Source: Epinephelus fuscoguttatus (lineage: Eukaryota; Chordata; Actinopteri; Perciformes; Serranidae). From it: a stretch of DNA of 64,000 nt. The DNA lies in contig NC_064763.1 of NCBI RefSeq assembly GCF_011397635.1, positions 19,791,437 to 19,855,436 on the forward strand. Reading direction: 5' to 3'. This document shows positions 9,700-21,276 of the stretch, in pieces. The translations under genes were made by a program, and so were the position numbers. A model generated the notes under the pieces. That model did no database searches. It worked only from the letters and a program-made list of their open reading frames with translations, and was not told where the DNA came from. The stretch's first letter is position 1. Each line of letters opens with the position of its first letter.

Positions 9700-10672
9700 G
9701 GGAAATTTCAGTTTATTTCAACCTGTCTCCTAACGTCCTAATTTTGTTTCAAGTGACTAGTGACATAAAAATAATAGTTAGCATGTTAGCTGTTAGCCTA
9801 GATACAGCCGGGGCGCATAGTAGCATGTTTACCATCTAGCTCTGCTTTCCAAAGCGCGGCCTGAAATCTCGCGAGAACAAGCAGCAACAGCTGGAAGGCA
9901 GAACCAGACAGTAACCTGAAAAGTTCATTCATTTATTTTATGAAAGATTTATAGAATAATGGCTGACTTTTTGCCAGACTTCGACTTTGTGGAGGAGGAA
10001 TTTGATTTTGCAGAGTTTGATGGCCGCCCTTATTTATTTGAGCCAGAATACACTGACGAAGAGCTTCGTGAACTTGAAGAACGGTGGAGGAGAGAGAGAG
10101 AGGTGCAACACGTAGAGGACAAGAGAGGAGGAACGGGGCAAGGCTGCGTAGCTCTGGAGATTGGTGGTGTACCTGTGAATGCTGTGCCCCAGTGCCCACA
10201 GGAGAGGAATGCCTCTGTTGCAAGGAATGGGAGCGGTTGCAGCCTTATTTTCAAGGTCTGGATGTGACTGAGGACGAGACGCCTCCACCTGGAGTGGTAT
10301 CCAGCTGGGCTTTATCTAGAGCTTGCGAGATATATTTCGGCCGCGCTTTGGAAAGCAGAGCTAAATGGTAAACAAACATGGCAGCACACCGGTAAGGTAA
10401 GACAACACGTTTACATGTCATTTTCTATATGTTCTCTGACATTTATCCTAACGATATGAGGCGGTCTTTGTGGAGAAAAAGCTTGTTTAGTGGACTAACT
10501 TTGCACTTGAAGCATGCCCGCTCACTTATGTTTTAACAGGTCTGACGCTACAAGGTGCCCCGGCTGTATCTAGGCTAATGGCTAACATACTAACTATTAT
10601 TTTTATGTCGCTAGTCACTTGAAACAAATTTAGGACGATAGGAGACAGGTTGAAATAAACCGAAATGTCCCT
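9700..10672. mobile_element. Long-inverted-repeat DNA element carrying a P2X7-C-like ORF
   Basis: The left arm (9700-9890) and the reverse complement of the right arm (about 10325-10672) match over nearly 190 bp in two blocks: TTTATTTCAACCTGTCTCCTA... through GATACAGCCGGGGC, and GTTTACCAT-TAGCTCTGCTTTCCAAAGCGCGGCC. The right arm has about 170 bp of extra sequence between the blocks (10386-10550). The right border reads TCCCT|TTAA and the left TTAG|GGA, consistent with a TTAA target duplication mutated on the left. It carries no transposase; the only coding remnant is the P2X7-C-like frame. Confidence 0.75.
9959..10371 (+). pseudogene. Frameshifted P2X7 C-terminal-like zinc-domain ORF inside the element
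   Basis: One frame from the ATG at 9959 gives MADFLPDFDFVEEEFDF...YTDEELRELEERWRR, an acidic start followed by a helical segment. A different frame (from 10084) gives DWWCTCECCAPVPTGEECLCC followed by KEWERLQPYF, with the Cys-x-Cys-x2-Cys...Cys-x-Cys-Cys pattern of the cytoplasmic P2X7 'ballast' region found in many multicopy fish ORFs. The two frames overlap and must switch between about 10100 and 10150, so the copy appears broken. The second frame ends at TAA 10369-10371 inside the right inverted repeat. It lies wholly between the element's arms, so it is best read as transposon cargo rather than a host gene. Confidence 0.6.
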
Positions 10673-10765
10673 TTAAAGCTTTCAACTTCCTCTTTGACCC
10701 TAGCAAACATGTGTTCGTATGACAGAGTTTCTAACACAGATTGCCCCCACTTCCACGACCCCTTC

Positions 10766-12100
10766 AACACATTCTCACTCCGACCTTCTCACCAATCGAC
10801 GTTTAGTCATTCTTTATGATCTTACAGGATCATACCTACCAACATTGGGCTGTGAAAAAAGAGATTTTCTAGGGAGATGTTAGCAGTTCCTCTCTGTGCC
10901 TTCACTGCCTGTGTGTTTGCTGCAGTTAGCGTGTTTGCTAACGTAGTTTTTCCCACTGTGTTCCACACTAAAGTCGGCTGGAAATAGCTTGCAAAACGCG
11001 TGGTACTTGCTTACGTGGCTAGTGACTAGAAAAGGGAAGGTCTGGCACCAAGCAGGCTGAAATTTCGACGCATACTTCTTCTTTTTGGGAGCCGTTTCAT
11101 TAATTTTCAGTTTGTAATGTTCCGCCTCCAGCTTGGGCATGGACGCGTGCTTGAACATGCGCAGTCACGCACAGCACGCACAGCACGTCGGGCGAGGCCG
11201 TTTGGGTTGAGTTGCCAGGTACTACGACACACCAAACACCAGGAAGTCAGGAAATCCTTCAGGATAAACGTTTTGTTCGCTAGCGCTCTAGCATTTACCA
11301 GCCCAATCCTGGCAGGAGCCGGCGGGTCCATGGTGTTAGCTGTCCATGGAGCCACACACAGAGGCTGCAGGTTGTGCAGATTCACCCCGCGCCAGCGGGG
11401 ACGAGGAGAGCAGGGGCCACGAGGCTGGAACGCCTCATCTGGGCCGATGACAGGTACCAGCCAGGTGTCGACAGGGTCCAGCGAGTGCCGAGAAAAACCA
11501 ACCTTACCTTACCAACCGACCGCTGTGTTTACCCCGGCGGCGGTGGCGCTTACACCGGAGAGGTGGAGCTGGGGTGCGGCAGAGGTGAGCTGGGATCCCC
11601 GATAGGAGCGGGGGCAAAGTTTCCCTTCTTGTTGTTTCATTCATCCCCAAAACAAACACATGCGCGAGCCAGGTAAGCGTCTTTATGACAACACGCGCTA
11701 GAGCTCATGGGAAATGTAGACTTCATTCTGACAAAACACTACCGCTTTTGTCCACAGGGTCGCCAAAATCAACTCAAAATGAAAGCTCCTTGTAGAGGCT
11801 TTAAATCGGGAGTTATGGTATGGGTATGCGGGACGCGAACACCGCTCTCCCAGGTAAGTTGGTGTTGATTGGAACCATCCACTACCCCTCTTACCCACCC
11901 TACTCAGACTTTCGCTGCCTTTACTTTTCCTCTTGTACTGCCACGTTTCCCCCTAACACCGCCGAGTGCTGTTAAGCTATTAAGGAGACCAGCTGCGTAT
12001 CATGCCAATGTTAAAGGACGGCTTTCTTTTGTCAGTGTCTGACACCGCAAGCCACTGCCCAAGCACCAGATTTCGATGACTTCGGAGTGAGAACAGGTTG
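10766..12100. mobile_element. Composite element with TTCTCACTCC-type ends
   Basis: The left end CAACACATTCTCACTCCGA and the reverse complement of the right end CAACCTGTTCTCACTCCGA are inverted repeats. The right 200 bp (GACTTTCGC..., CATGCCAATGTTAAAGG, GACACCGCAAGCCACTGCCC, GATTTCGATGACTT) are homologous to the right half of the element at 13570-14087. The copy here is much longer because it contains a LINE fragment and other sequence in the middle. Confidence 0.6.
11220..11650 (-). pseudogene. LINE ORF2 5' fragment (endonuclease start)
   Basis: On the minus strand the frame ending near 11385 contains ARIGLVNARALANKTFILKD followed by FLTSW, the characteristic opening of the apurinic-like endonuclease in L2/CR1-type fish non-LTR retrotransposons (family form: GLxNARSLxNKTFxLxDF). 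The frame breaks soon after into unrelated sequence, so only the 5' edge of ORF2 and some upstream leader remain. The GC content is higher than the surroundings, as expected for LINE 5' regions. Confidence 0.6.
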
Positions 12101-13492
12101 ACCCTTCCATTTATCATACCAAGGTCATACATTGATAAATTTAGCAATTCTATTCAGTCCCCCATAAGACATAGCTTTAGTGATTTAGGTACCGTCGTAC
12201 CCAGCCTCTTCCCTGTGCGATTCACAACTTTTTCCCAAAATGGGTTAACCAGATTACGTTCCCAGATTGGATGTAGAAATGTTTCTGTGTCTGTCTCTAC
12301 ATTTTGTGTAAATTTCGTTTTGGGGAAACAGTGAGATTAAACCGTTCTTTATTCTGCTGAGAACATTATTAAAAGAACAGTTTTGGATCTGCATCAACAG
12401 TGGCAACCACTGTTCTTGACTATCAAAGTTTGCACAAAGGCTCCACAAAAAAAACTGACTGTGTGATTCTGTACATTTCCTAACAGTCCGATTTAGAAAT
12501 TCAGAATATGTCACCAGTCTTATGATACGTCCTTGGATCCAAAGAGCACCTGCGCATTCATGAAGTAGCAATCATCAGCCAATCTACTGGCATTTGCTCT
12601 TGCTATGGATGTTTAAACTTTTCTTGGCATTTCATCCGTTACTTTTCCCTGCAGAGCTGCATGGTGAAATCTCCTCAGTCAGCAGAAATTACAAACACTC
12701 CCTACACACATAAAAGAACCCTGACAGAGGGGATGTGTGGTACTGAAATGATAAATCACGAGAGATAGGCTACAGATTGGATTTTTTTCCCTCTCAGACA
12801 GACACCATCTGACATCTGACTATATGAAGCAATAACACTGTAGATAGTATGGCCGACTTCCAGTCTGAAATGTGCCTATGTATCATAAATGCCAAGCAGT
12901 TGTTATGTGAGATATACATTAACTTCTCTCATCTGTGTTACATTTATCAGAGTTGAATTTAAAGCTCGGGGGGAAGGGGGCCCCTGGGGAGAAGCTATCA
13001 GAGGTTGCCTGACATTTCCCAGGCATTGGAGAAACAACGCTGATACTGAGCCACACTGAGCAGTCTCTTTTTTCGATCTTTGCTTGCCTGCTCTGATGGT
13101 TCCGTTGCTGTCTCCGCAAGACTTGTTTTTATATTAATTCTAGACTAAACATTAGACTCTGCTGTGGTCTATACAATGCAAGGCAATTGGAAGACTACTA
13201 CTCAAACCCATGTGGGAAAGCCAGTATTTCAACAACAGATGTACTGGTAATTGATCTTGACTTTCAGGATACATGCCCACAAGCACTGAGATTAGATCTT
13301 TTTTCAGACTTTGGCCCTCAGATGTACTCAGTTGTAATGAATAGTTTCTGTTGGTCCAGAAAAGGCAGCACTGGCTGAAACATCTCCATGATGTACAAAC
13401 TCTACCACAGTTACACATCTTTTACTAAAGAGAAAAAGTGTCATTCAAGAACATTTTTAAGTTTGTGACTTGATCTCTTAAATTTGAAGACA
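12101..13492. other. Intergenic sequence, no gene seen
   Basis: Short frames (12098-12334, 12254-12571, 12919-13119, 13152-13418) show no domain or splice logic. No bordered repeat was recognised. Confidence 0.4.
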
Positions 13493-13569
13493 TTAAAGGG
13501 ACAGTACATCGACAAGACAAAAATATATATTGATCCTCATCCTTGTAGTAATAGTTTAGCAAACTAGGT

Positions 13570-14087
13570 CAAAACATTCTCACTCCAACCTCGTCACATA
13601 TTGATGTTTGGTCATGGACTTTCCACGTCCAGATAAAACGTGCAAGGTACCCTGGGTGGGTTGGTTGCTGACGTTTTGAAACATTGTGTCAATTTCTGCC
13701 TGTTACATGCATTGTCTTCTTTCAAAATACACTTCTGCTTTCACAGGAAATTTATTGTTACATACAGTCTCTTTCAAAATAAACGCACTACATCGGTATA
13801 ACGCAGTCCAAATTGGCATTTTTTTTCCTTCAACAACAAACACACGTGGTTAGGTTTAGGAAGTCAGTGTTTGTTGGACCCACCCACCCCATCTGGACTT
13901 TCGCCGACTTAACTTTCATTCTTGTCCCACCACGTTTCCCACTGACGCCGTCGGGCAAATGTTTAACCATAATGGTGGCCGTCAGCGTATCATGCCGACG
14001 TTAAAGGTCGCCTATTTTCATCAGTCTGACACCACCAGTCACTGCCCAAGCACTGGATTTCGATGACTTTGGAGTGAGACCAGGTTG
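13570..14087. mobile_element. MITE inserted in the left arm of the outer element
   Basis: The ends CAAAACATTCTCACTCC and (reversed) CAACCTGGTCTCACTCC are inverted repeats. The insertion splits the left arm of the outer element, whose matching sequence resumes at TCTAGATTGGTCTG (14088). The right half is homologous to 11880-12098, so the two define one family. No transposase is visible. Confidence 0.7.
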
Positions 14088-14380
14088 TCTAGATTGGTCT
14101 GATGTGAGCTGCAGAGTGTTGGAGATATTGGCTGTAGAGATGTCTGCCTTTTCTCAAATATATTGGAACTAGACGGTACGCAGCTTGTGGTGCTTAAAGC
14201 ATTGAAAAAATTAATTTGAAAAACTCAACAGCAATGTCTCTCTCCAGAAATCATGACCCGGTTACTCAAGACAATCCACAGACCTTGTTTTGAGCAGTGT
14301 TATGTGGGAAGTATTTTCTTTCTACTGAACAACACCCACCTGTAAGCTCACCTAGCACCACTGAGCTGGCAAACGTAAAG

Positions 14381-14994
14381 CCCAGTTCAGACCAAAGATT
14401 TATGACGAGACAAAACCATTTTAGAACATTGCAGAGAAAGGTTGCAGCGGCGTGAAGTGGCCATCTGAGCCCGACTCAAGCCGGGTGATGGTGTCACCTG
14501 CAACTCCGCTGGTCAAATCGCCAGCGGCTGGTTTTAGAATATAAAGCAAGTCACCTGTTTCAACAGCCGGTCAGGTTGTGGTGAAATCAAATCAAGATGA
14601 TGTGTTCGCTTGCTGTGGCATTTACTCATACCCTTCCAAGCACTCTGTGTCTGTCCTCATGGTGTGCTGGTGTTGGGCGGTGTGTCCCTGCTGCTTGTGT
14701 TTCTTTTTCGCCATTTCATCACTACTAAAAGTGCAACTGTAGCCAGTATCTCACTATCACTATCCTCATTCATATTTTAAGAAGCTACAAATTATATTCA
14801 GCCACAAAATAAGCCTGAAAAACTGGAAATCAGAATGGAAGTACAGATAGTTGTTGCATAGAGGTGATACACTCTCATCTAGTTGCATTGGTGTGAACCG
14901 ACATTGGTGTTTTTTTAGAACGTTGCAGAACAGTGCATTGCAAGTAGTTGCCTGTTTCACCTCGTCTCATCACACATATTTGGTCTGAACTGGG
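14381..14994. mobile_element. MITE inserted in the centre of the outer element
   Basis: The perfect 14-bp terminal inverted repeat CCCAGTTCAGACCA (14381-14394) / TGGTCTGAACTGGG (14981-14994) continues imperfectly inward (GACGAGACAAAAC against GATGAGACGAGG). The CAGTTCAGACC end resembles hAT-type MITEs, but no clean 8-bp duplication was found, so the superfamily is uncertain. Confidence 0.7.
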
Positions 14995-15385
14995 ATTACA
15001 ACTCAGCCGAGGTGGACACCGTTAATGTTTACATCTTGTGCTGTCATTGGCATGAGCCTCTTGTAGATGCACACATCCTTCTTTGTTGGGTGTAGTTCAG
15101 TAGAGGGAAAATATTTCCTACATCAGAGTTCTGTGGATTATGTTGAACAACCAGATCATAATTTCTGGAGAGGGACATTGCTGTTGAGTTTATCAAATGT
15201 ATTGTTTTGGCGCTTTGAGCACCACAAGCTGAGTGCCATATAGTCCCATTATATTGGAGAGACGGCAGACATCTCTACAGCTGATATCTCCAACACTCTG
15301 CAGCACACACCAAAACAATCTAGACTGATAAATAGCACTATAGATAAGAGGGAAGTTTTGATTTTGGGGTGAGCTGTCCCTTTAA

Positions 15386-16087
15386 GAAAAATATCAAGTT
15401 TAGTAGCTGCGGTTCCTCTTCACTATCACTAATGTATCCCAGCAGACACGCTGAGACATTCACACATCAAGTGAATCCAGTTTGATGATCACTGTGTGGA
15501 AACTGTCATGCATTCTCCATTTAATTGGGTGATGACAGTTATATCGTTCCTAAACCAAATCAGTTTATTCCCCTTTGTTGCTAGGTAACAAATGGGACGT
15601 TGGCTAGCTTGTTGCTGTAGCAGTTTCATTGCACTAGCATAAACAAAACAGTGATTTGAGATCTCTGGAAAACAGTGTAAGAGGAAACCTGATTTTAATA
15701 GCCCACTTGTTTTGATAAACTCTTGTCCTTACTTATTGTACGGGCTAAAAATAAGGCAAAGACATGGTGTAATGAAGTTCTGATTTCAGGCTGATAATGT
15801 TTGAGGTTTGATAATCAACCCTGGGTAAAAATATGGCATCAGTAAAGGGACATATGGCACCGACAGACTGTGTGTGCAAACAGAGGTGAGTGGAGCAGAA
15901 TTAAATAGGCTGCACCTTAAACTATCTTTGTGCTTCTTTTCCTTCAGAGATGGCAAACTTAAAAAAAAGTTGGTTCCAGATATCTGAAATGTGAATGAAG
16001 TGGGCAGAAGTAAGGAAAAATCAAAGAGGATGGAGGAGAAAAAATAGGTCAATCACTTTGTATCCCCAAAAGTGCCAAAAATAAAAG
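15386..16087. other. Intergenic sequence, no gene seen
   Basis: The minus-strand frame 15786-16052 is low-complexity and has no recognisable domain. No bordered repeat was found. Confidence 0.4.
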
Positions 16088-16330
16088 CCCCTCTGTCTCC
16101 TCTCTCTCACCATCACCCTCTCTGTCTGGCTAATCGAAGCCAGATGTATGCGCACGAGGCCTTCATTCAACCTCCTCCCCTTTCCCCCCCTTTCCTCCCT
16201 CTCTCACCGTCTCTCTGTTTCTTTTTCTCTGTGTGGGTTTCCTCCTCAGGCTCAGTGCCTCTCTGTTCTTCCCTCCTCCTCCTCTCTTGCTTCTCTCCCC
16301 CTCGGTCTCTGGCAAAGCAGGAAATACTAC
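16088..16330. repeat. Polypyrimidine (CT/CCT-rich) tract
   Basis: A long, strand-biased C/T-rich stretch with TCTCTC, CCTCCTCCTC and TTTCTCT runs. It generates Ser/Pro/Leu-rich open frames on + and Arg/Glu-rich frames on -, which I do not regard as genes. Such purine/pyrimidine mirror tracts can adopt triplex structure (general knowledge). Confidence 0.7.
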
Positions 16331-16686
16331 AGGTTCCTGGCCCTGAAGGGAGCATGTTTCTTCTAACCACTAACAGATGGAGGGATGAAGAGGGAAGGGA
16401 TGGATATGAGAGTGAAAGGACTTCGGCTGGGAAAATGTCGGTAATGCTGTGATAGATTGTGAGAAGATAAAGAGCTTTAAATGTTGCAGAAGTGAGAGGT
16501 TTTGGTCTTTCCCTTCTGACCAGAGCTTACATGAGCTGCTTCACCTCTTTTTTCCTTTCCTCTATTTCTCTCCTTTCTCTCTAGCCCTCTTTTTTCCACT
16601 TTAATGAACTGAGGCAGCTGGAACTGAATCCTAATGTCATAAAACAGCCCAGCCCATTGAAATCCCCTTGCTCTCCTTCTCTCTGG

Positions 16687-16688
<2 letters not shown>

Positions 16689-16721
<33 letters not shown>
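16689..16721. repeat. (CA)n microsatellite
   Basis: About 16 uninterrupted CA units. Confidence 0.95.
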
Positions 16722-16723
<2 letters not shown>

Positions 16724-16769
16724 TACGTGCTCAATTACTTTTACAGACAGAAAAAGGTTTATATAGTTT

Positions 16770-18215
16770 ATTGGTAGTAGTACTAAACTGGTAGCCTTCT
16801 AATTAACTAGAAGAAGTAATCAGGTGGTTATACTTGTAAAAGTTGTTCACTGGTAATAGTGGCAGGATTACTAGTGCTGCTAGTGCTAGTAGTAGTGCGA
16901 TAATAGAGGAAGTAGCAGTAGTAGTTCTAGTAGTAGTACTAATAGTTATAGTAGCATTAGCAGTTAAACTATACATGGTACGTAGTGCAAATATTATCAG
17001 TAGTACCATTATCAGTATATAGTAGTGATGGAGTTGCAGTAGTTGTAAAAACATCCTTGAAGTAGTTGTAGTAGCAAAAGAAGCACTACCAAATGTATAG
17101 AAATAGTATTAGAAATGGCAGTTTTCTCAGTGGTAGTAACAAAAAACAATCTAGTAATAACTGCAGTTGAAGTAGCAGAAGTAGCAGCAATAGTGGTTCT
17201 ACCAAATGTATAGAAATAGTGGTAGAAATGATAGTTTTTGAAACAATCTAGTAGTCGTTGCAGTAATAGTAGTGGTTGTAGTAGTAGTAACAGTAGTAGT
17301 AGTTGGAATAGTAGCACTGAATGTATAGAAATAGTGGTAGAAAAGACAGTTTTATCTGTAGTAGTAGTAATAATAAAACATAGCAGTAGCAAAATAATAG
17401 AAGTAGCAGCAATAGTCGTACTACCAAATGAGTAGAAATAGTGATAGAAAGTAAAGTTCTAACAGGAGTAGTAATACTAAAACGTAGTAGCAGTCGTAAA
17501 ACAATGTAGTAGTAGTAGTAGTTGCTGCTGTAGTAGTAAAAGTAGTAGTAGCATACTAAATGTATAAAAATAGTGTCAGAAACAACAATTTTATCAGTAG
17601 CTGTAATTACAAAAGCAACCTGTAAGTAGTTGCAGTTGTAGGAGTTGTTGTAGTCGTAGCAATAGTGGTGCTACCAAATGTGTAGAAACAGTGTTAGGAA
17701 TGGTGGTTTTATCAATAGTAATAACAAGAAAGTTAGAAGCAGTAGTAAAACAATCTACTAGTAGCTGCAATTGTAGTAGTAATAGTAGAAGTAGCAGCAA
17801 TAGTAGTACTACCAAGTGTATAGACATAGTGGTAGAGAGTAAAGTTTTGTCAGGAGTAGTAATACTAATAGGTAGTAGCAGTAGTAAAAAAGTTAGTAGT
17901 AGCAACAGTAGCAGCAATAGTAGCACTGCCAAATGTGGCAATGAAATAGTGGCAGAAACAACAATTTTATCAGTTGTTTTAATTACAGTACTAAAGGTAG
18001 TAGCAGAAGTAAAACAATCTAGTAGTAGCTGTAGTTGTAGAGGAAGTAATAATAGCTTCAGTAGTCACAACAATAGTAGCACTACCAAATGTATAGAAAT
18101 AGTGATATAAGTGATAGTTTTATCAGCAGTAGTAATAATAAAAACTAGTAGATAGTAGTAAAGCATTTTGTAGTTGTAGTAATAGAGTTTTAGCACTACC
18201 AAATGTTTAGTAATA
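16770..18215. repeat. Degenerate GTA/TAG-rich satellite with ~105-150 bp higher-order unit
   Basis: The region is dominated by GTAGTAGTA/AGCAGTAGT triplets interrupted by recurring conserved text: 'CTACCAAATGTATAGAAATAGTGGTAGAAA', 'AGTTTTATCAGTAGTAGTAATAATAAAAC' (shown here as combined descriptors of shorter pieces). The CCAAATGTATAGAAATAG anchor or a variant recurs near 17085, 17200, 17319, 17424, 17555, 17671, 17811, 17928, 18081 and 18197. The open frames here are Leu/Ser/Thr/Val homopolymer-like products of the triplet repeat, not genes. Confidence 0.9.
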
Positions 18216-18399
18216 GTGTGCCATGATGCAAATCCAGGTGTGCCGTGAGATTTTGTGATAACCACACATTAATATTGCGATATTCAACCTACACAAAAAG
18301 TTATGAATGAATTTTTTATTGACTGTATCAGTATGTTGTGCACACTCATTTCCTAATGAAGGGGAAACACTACTTTAAATAATGTTATGTAGTTTAATT

Positions 18400-18438
18400 A
18401 AAAAAACAAAAAACAAAAAACAAAAAAAAACAAAAACA
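18400..18438. repeat. (A)nC simple repeat
   Basis: A-rich run with a C every five to nine bases; no further structure. Confidence 0.85.
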
Positions 18439-18682
18439 CATTGAATCTACTTTTCATTGTTTGCACAACGGAATTGTGTGTGTAACATATCACATTATCT
18501 TACATTATTTCCCATTTAAATGGATGTGTCATTGGTGCTTTGATGTAATTTTAAAAAGTTTTAAATGAATTCTTGAATCATTTTGTCAATAAATATTTCA
18601 TGAGTAACAATTGGTTGTCAATTGTTATTTGGTATTAGTAAATAAGAACAAGCATTTATGTTGTGATAAGTGTGCAGTATAA

Positions 18683-18707
18683 GGTTAGGGTTAGGGTTAG
18701 GGTAGGG
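18683..18707. repeat. Interstitial telomere-like run, (TTAGGG)3 plus TAGGG
   Basis: Three vertebrate telomere hexamers and one shortened unit occur in tandem, directly abutting another patch of GTA repeat at 18708-18790. Interstitial telomeric repeats mark old fusions, break repair or simple microsatellite birth; the sequence alone does not say which. Confidence 0.9.
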
Positions 18708-18790
18708 CAGTAGCAGTAGTAGAACAGTAGTAGTAGTAGTAGTGGTGGCAGCAATAGTAGTGCTAAAATGGTAGAATGGTAAAATGGTAG
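18708..18790. repeat. Second GTA-repeat patch
   Basis: CAGTAGCAGTAGTAG... with (AGT)5 and a short 'atggtagaatggtaaa' tandem. It has the same triplet theme as 16770-18215, from which it is separated by about 490 bp of ordinary AT-rich sequence. Confidence 0.75.
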
Positions 18791-21276
18791 AAGCAGTACA
18801 GAAACAATCCAGTAGAAGTTGCATCAGTATTTTTGCAAAAACAGCATGAACCCTGCAAAAGCAGTAAATCACAATGAAGTCTTTCACTACAGCTCCATCC
18901 AGTCTTCTTCTACTGTTAATAGTTAAGAGAGGAATATTGGCAGCATTACTCTTAAACAATCCAATCCTCCCGTTGAGCTCTTAACTTTCCACTTTAATCC
19001 CTCCCCTCTGTCACTTCCCCCACTCCCTCACTCCCATACATTTCAATCACTCAACATGCCACTAAACAAGATCACTAACACCAGGGCTGCTGACTGGTAT
19101 GTGTGTGTGTGGGTACATGAGTGGTATTTCTTTTGGCCTTCATAATATGTTTATGGGCTTACCATTGGTAACACCTTGCTTGATGCACTGAACAAAAACC
19201 TCTGTTAATGAAACTACTGGTTGATGTAGCAATGTTTTCCTAGAACTAAAACAGTAAAAATCCACACACAAATGTATTGTTTTGGTAATTTTTAAACACT
19301 TTAATCTATATAGTACAGTTTTCAAACAAATTTCATACAAAAAGAAGCTAATAGTTAGTCCGCTAGTGCACTTTACATGGTAATACTGTCAAATGCTCAA
19401 AGTGACATTGTAACGTTACATTCTTTGGGCAGGCACATTTTTATTAGTCTGCAGGTAGCCTACTATTAACATTAAAACAGTACAAACTGACATTTGCTAC
19501 TTTACATTTTAAACAAGGTCTTTCGAGAATACTTTGTAAGTGAGACACTTGATGTTTCCAAAACTTTTCAAACACAATTTAAATCTTGCTACTGCGGTAT
19601 CTTGCTGGTTTGTGTCTGCTGCTACAGTAAAAGATTCACAGACTTCTTTTCAGCCAAAAGTTAGTTCTTTCTACAATGAAATTTACTATCTCAACCACAA
19701 ATTCCAGACAAAATGTCTCACAAGCTCTTTGTAATGTACTAACAACCCACTCCTTCACAACTACTTTTTTATATTCTGTGGCCACATTTCCCCATGTCTG
19801 ACATATAAATTTACTTCCACCCACGATATATTTAAAAGCTGTGCATTTATGAAGAAAAACATGCAGGAAGCCATTACTTTAAGTTGTTTGTCTTGAGTTA
19901 TCCTCCTGTTTAATTACAGTATGACTTAACAATTGAATAATAACAGATATGCATCATTTCAGCAACATAAGAGGATTTCGCTGTCCAAATATGAGGAAAC
20001 TGTGGCCTATCTTGTAGGCCACTATATTTTATTTTCAACAGTAAGTTTCCAGTGTGCACATGCGTAGCAGTTCAGGCTGTTCTCATGCACTGTTCATTCG
20101 TTTTCCTACCATAAGTAATGCACCAAAATTTGTACACATCCTATGTAATCATTAGCTAGCCATTTGTGTATAACCCATGGATATGGGAAGGCTGTGATCA
20201 CATGACAAATGCGCTTAAGGAAGTAATGTGCAGATTGGGGTGGTAGATTGGTCACAAAACACAGGACTTTCCCACAGGAATTTCCCCAGAAGACTGGTTT
20301 TCAGAACTGTGTGAACTCTGAGTGAACTCTGAGTCATTTTAAAGTAAGTTGTCCCCATGTTTCTTTTCCTAAACCTAACCTCACCAACTTTATATTAAGT
20401 ACATAACTTTGTGTTAAGTATTTAATGTCATTCTTGGGGCACTAATTCTAAGGATATCATACAAACTCTTTCTGTTGTATAGGGAAGTGTTAGAAGTGTT
20501 TGTTGAGGAATTTGCTTCGGAAAACAACATAGAAAACTTGGAGACAAACGCTCCTTCTTTTAAATGGAGGCTGACAACTTTGCAACGAAAACACATTTTT
20601 TGAAGAACAGGTATCTGTACATAGCAAAGTGTTGGTTGCTAAAATCTCACAAATACGCAGCTTCTCGTGAATTTGTCATGGTGAAACAAATTTTGTGTGG
20701 TTAGGACAGTTTGGTGAATCTGACTTGTAACACTGGTATCAACAAGCCACACACAAGTATGAGGAGTTAGGATAAGAATATGAAAATATTCTAACATGAG
20801 GTCCAATGTCCTTCATGATGGTGGATATACTGGGGATTAATCTGTGCCTGATCGGAAATTAAAATCTTGAAATATGGTTCATTGTGACCTCAAAGACAAT
20901 GCCAGTATGGGCTATGATATACTTTATCGGTGGGTGTGTGCATGTTGATGGGTGGGGATATTTAAGAGCCAATGTGGCCAAATATGGTACCTTTTGACAA
21001 AACATCCACATCCACATGAGCACTTTTAGTAAAATGTAACACTTAATATATAATTATACATCCTATTTTTGAAACAAAAAGGCTGATATGGTGATGACTA
21101 TTTCCTTCATTGCTTGTTAAGGCTGATCTAAAACCACTTGATTAATTCAGTCAGTCAAGTTCATAGAACTTCCATGTACACATTGAATTTTATATCCACT
21201 GTAGTTTGTGGTCCGTCGTTCTAGTTAGTCCAAAGCTCTGCAGCTCATGTTCTTTCAATTTGGCCGGTATTCCACC
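18791..21276 (-). other. Downstream flank / 3' UTR of the DACT3-like gene
   Basis: The DACT3-like stop codon is at 21277-21279 and the transcript runs leftward from there. AATAAA hexamers on the minus strand occur at 20028-20033 and further left, but no polyadenylation site can be chosen with confidence. A dispersed repeat occupies 20070-20460. No other gene was seen. Confidence 0.35.
20070..20460. repeat. Dispersed repeat, 'TTCTCATGCA...AAGTAATGCA' family, copy 1
   Basis: It shares with 23640-24020 the ordered motifs TTCTCATGCA, AAGTAATGCA, AATTTGTACA, a (gg)(t)ggt-AG-GGTCACAAAACACAG-like stretch, TTATTTTAAAGTA and CCTAAACCTAACC. The family is not identified. Confidence 0.55.

Larger units (their letters stand above)
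13497..15381. mobile_element. Outer TTAA-flanked long-inverted-repeat element (nest host)
   Basis: The right arm reversed (AGGGACAGCTCACCCCAAAATC..., TCTAGATTGTTTTGGTG, CTGCAGAGTGTTGGAGATAT, TGTAGAGATGTCTGCC, CAGCTTGTGGTGCT) matches the left arm in two separated blocks, 13497-13569 and 14088-14210. TTAA occurs at both borders (13493-13496, 15382-15385). Two other elements have inserted into it (13570-14087 and 14381-14994). A one-armed relative lies at 46135-46300. There is no transposase, so it is a MITE or fold-back derivative of a TTAA-targeting family. Confidence 0.75.

Noticed and set aside
11117..11605. 162-codon + strand frame
   Set aside because: The opposite strand carries recognisable LINE endonuclease sequence, so this is an antisense shadow in GC-rich retroelement DNA.
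16072..16452. 126-codon + strand frame
   Set aside because: It is produced by a polypyrimidine tract and has low-complexity Ser/Pro/Leu composition.
16803..18265. Several 65-139 codon frames on both strands
   Set aside because: They translate the GTA/TAG satellite into Leu/Ser/Thr/Val runs with no start, splice or domain support.
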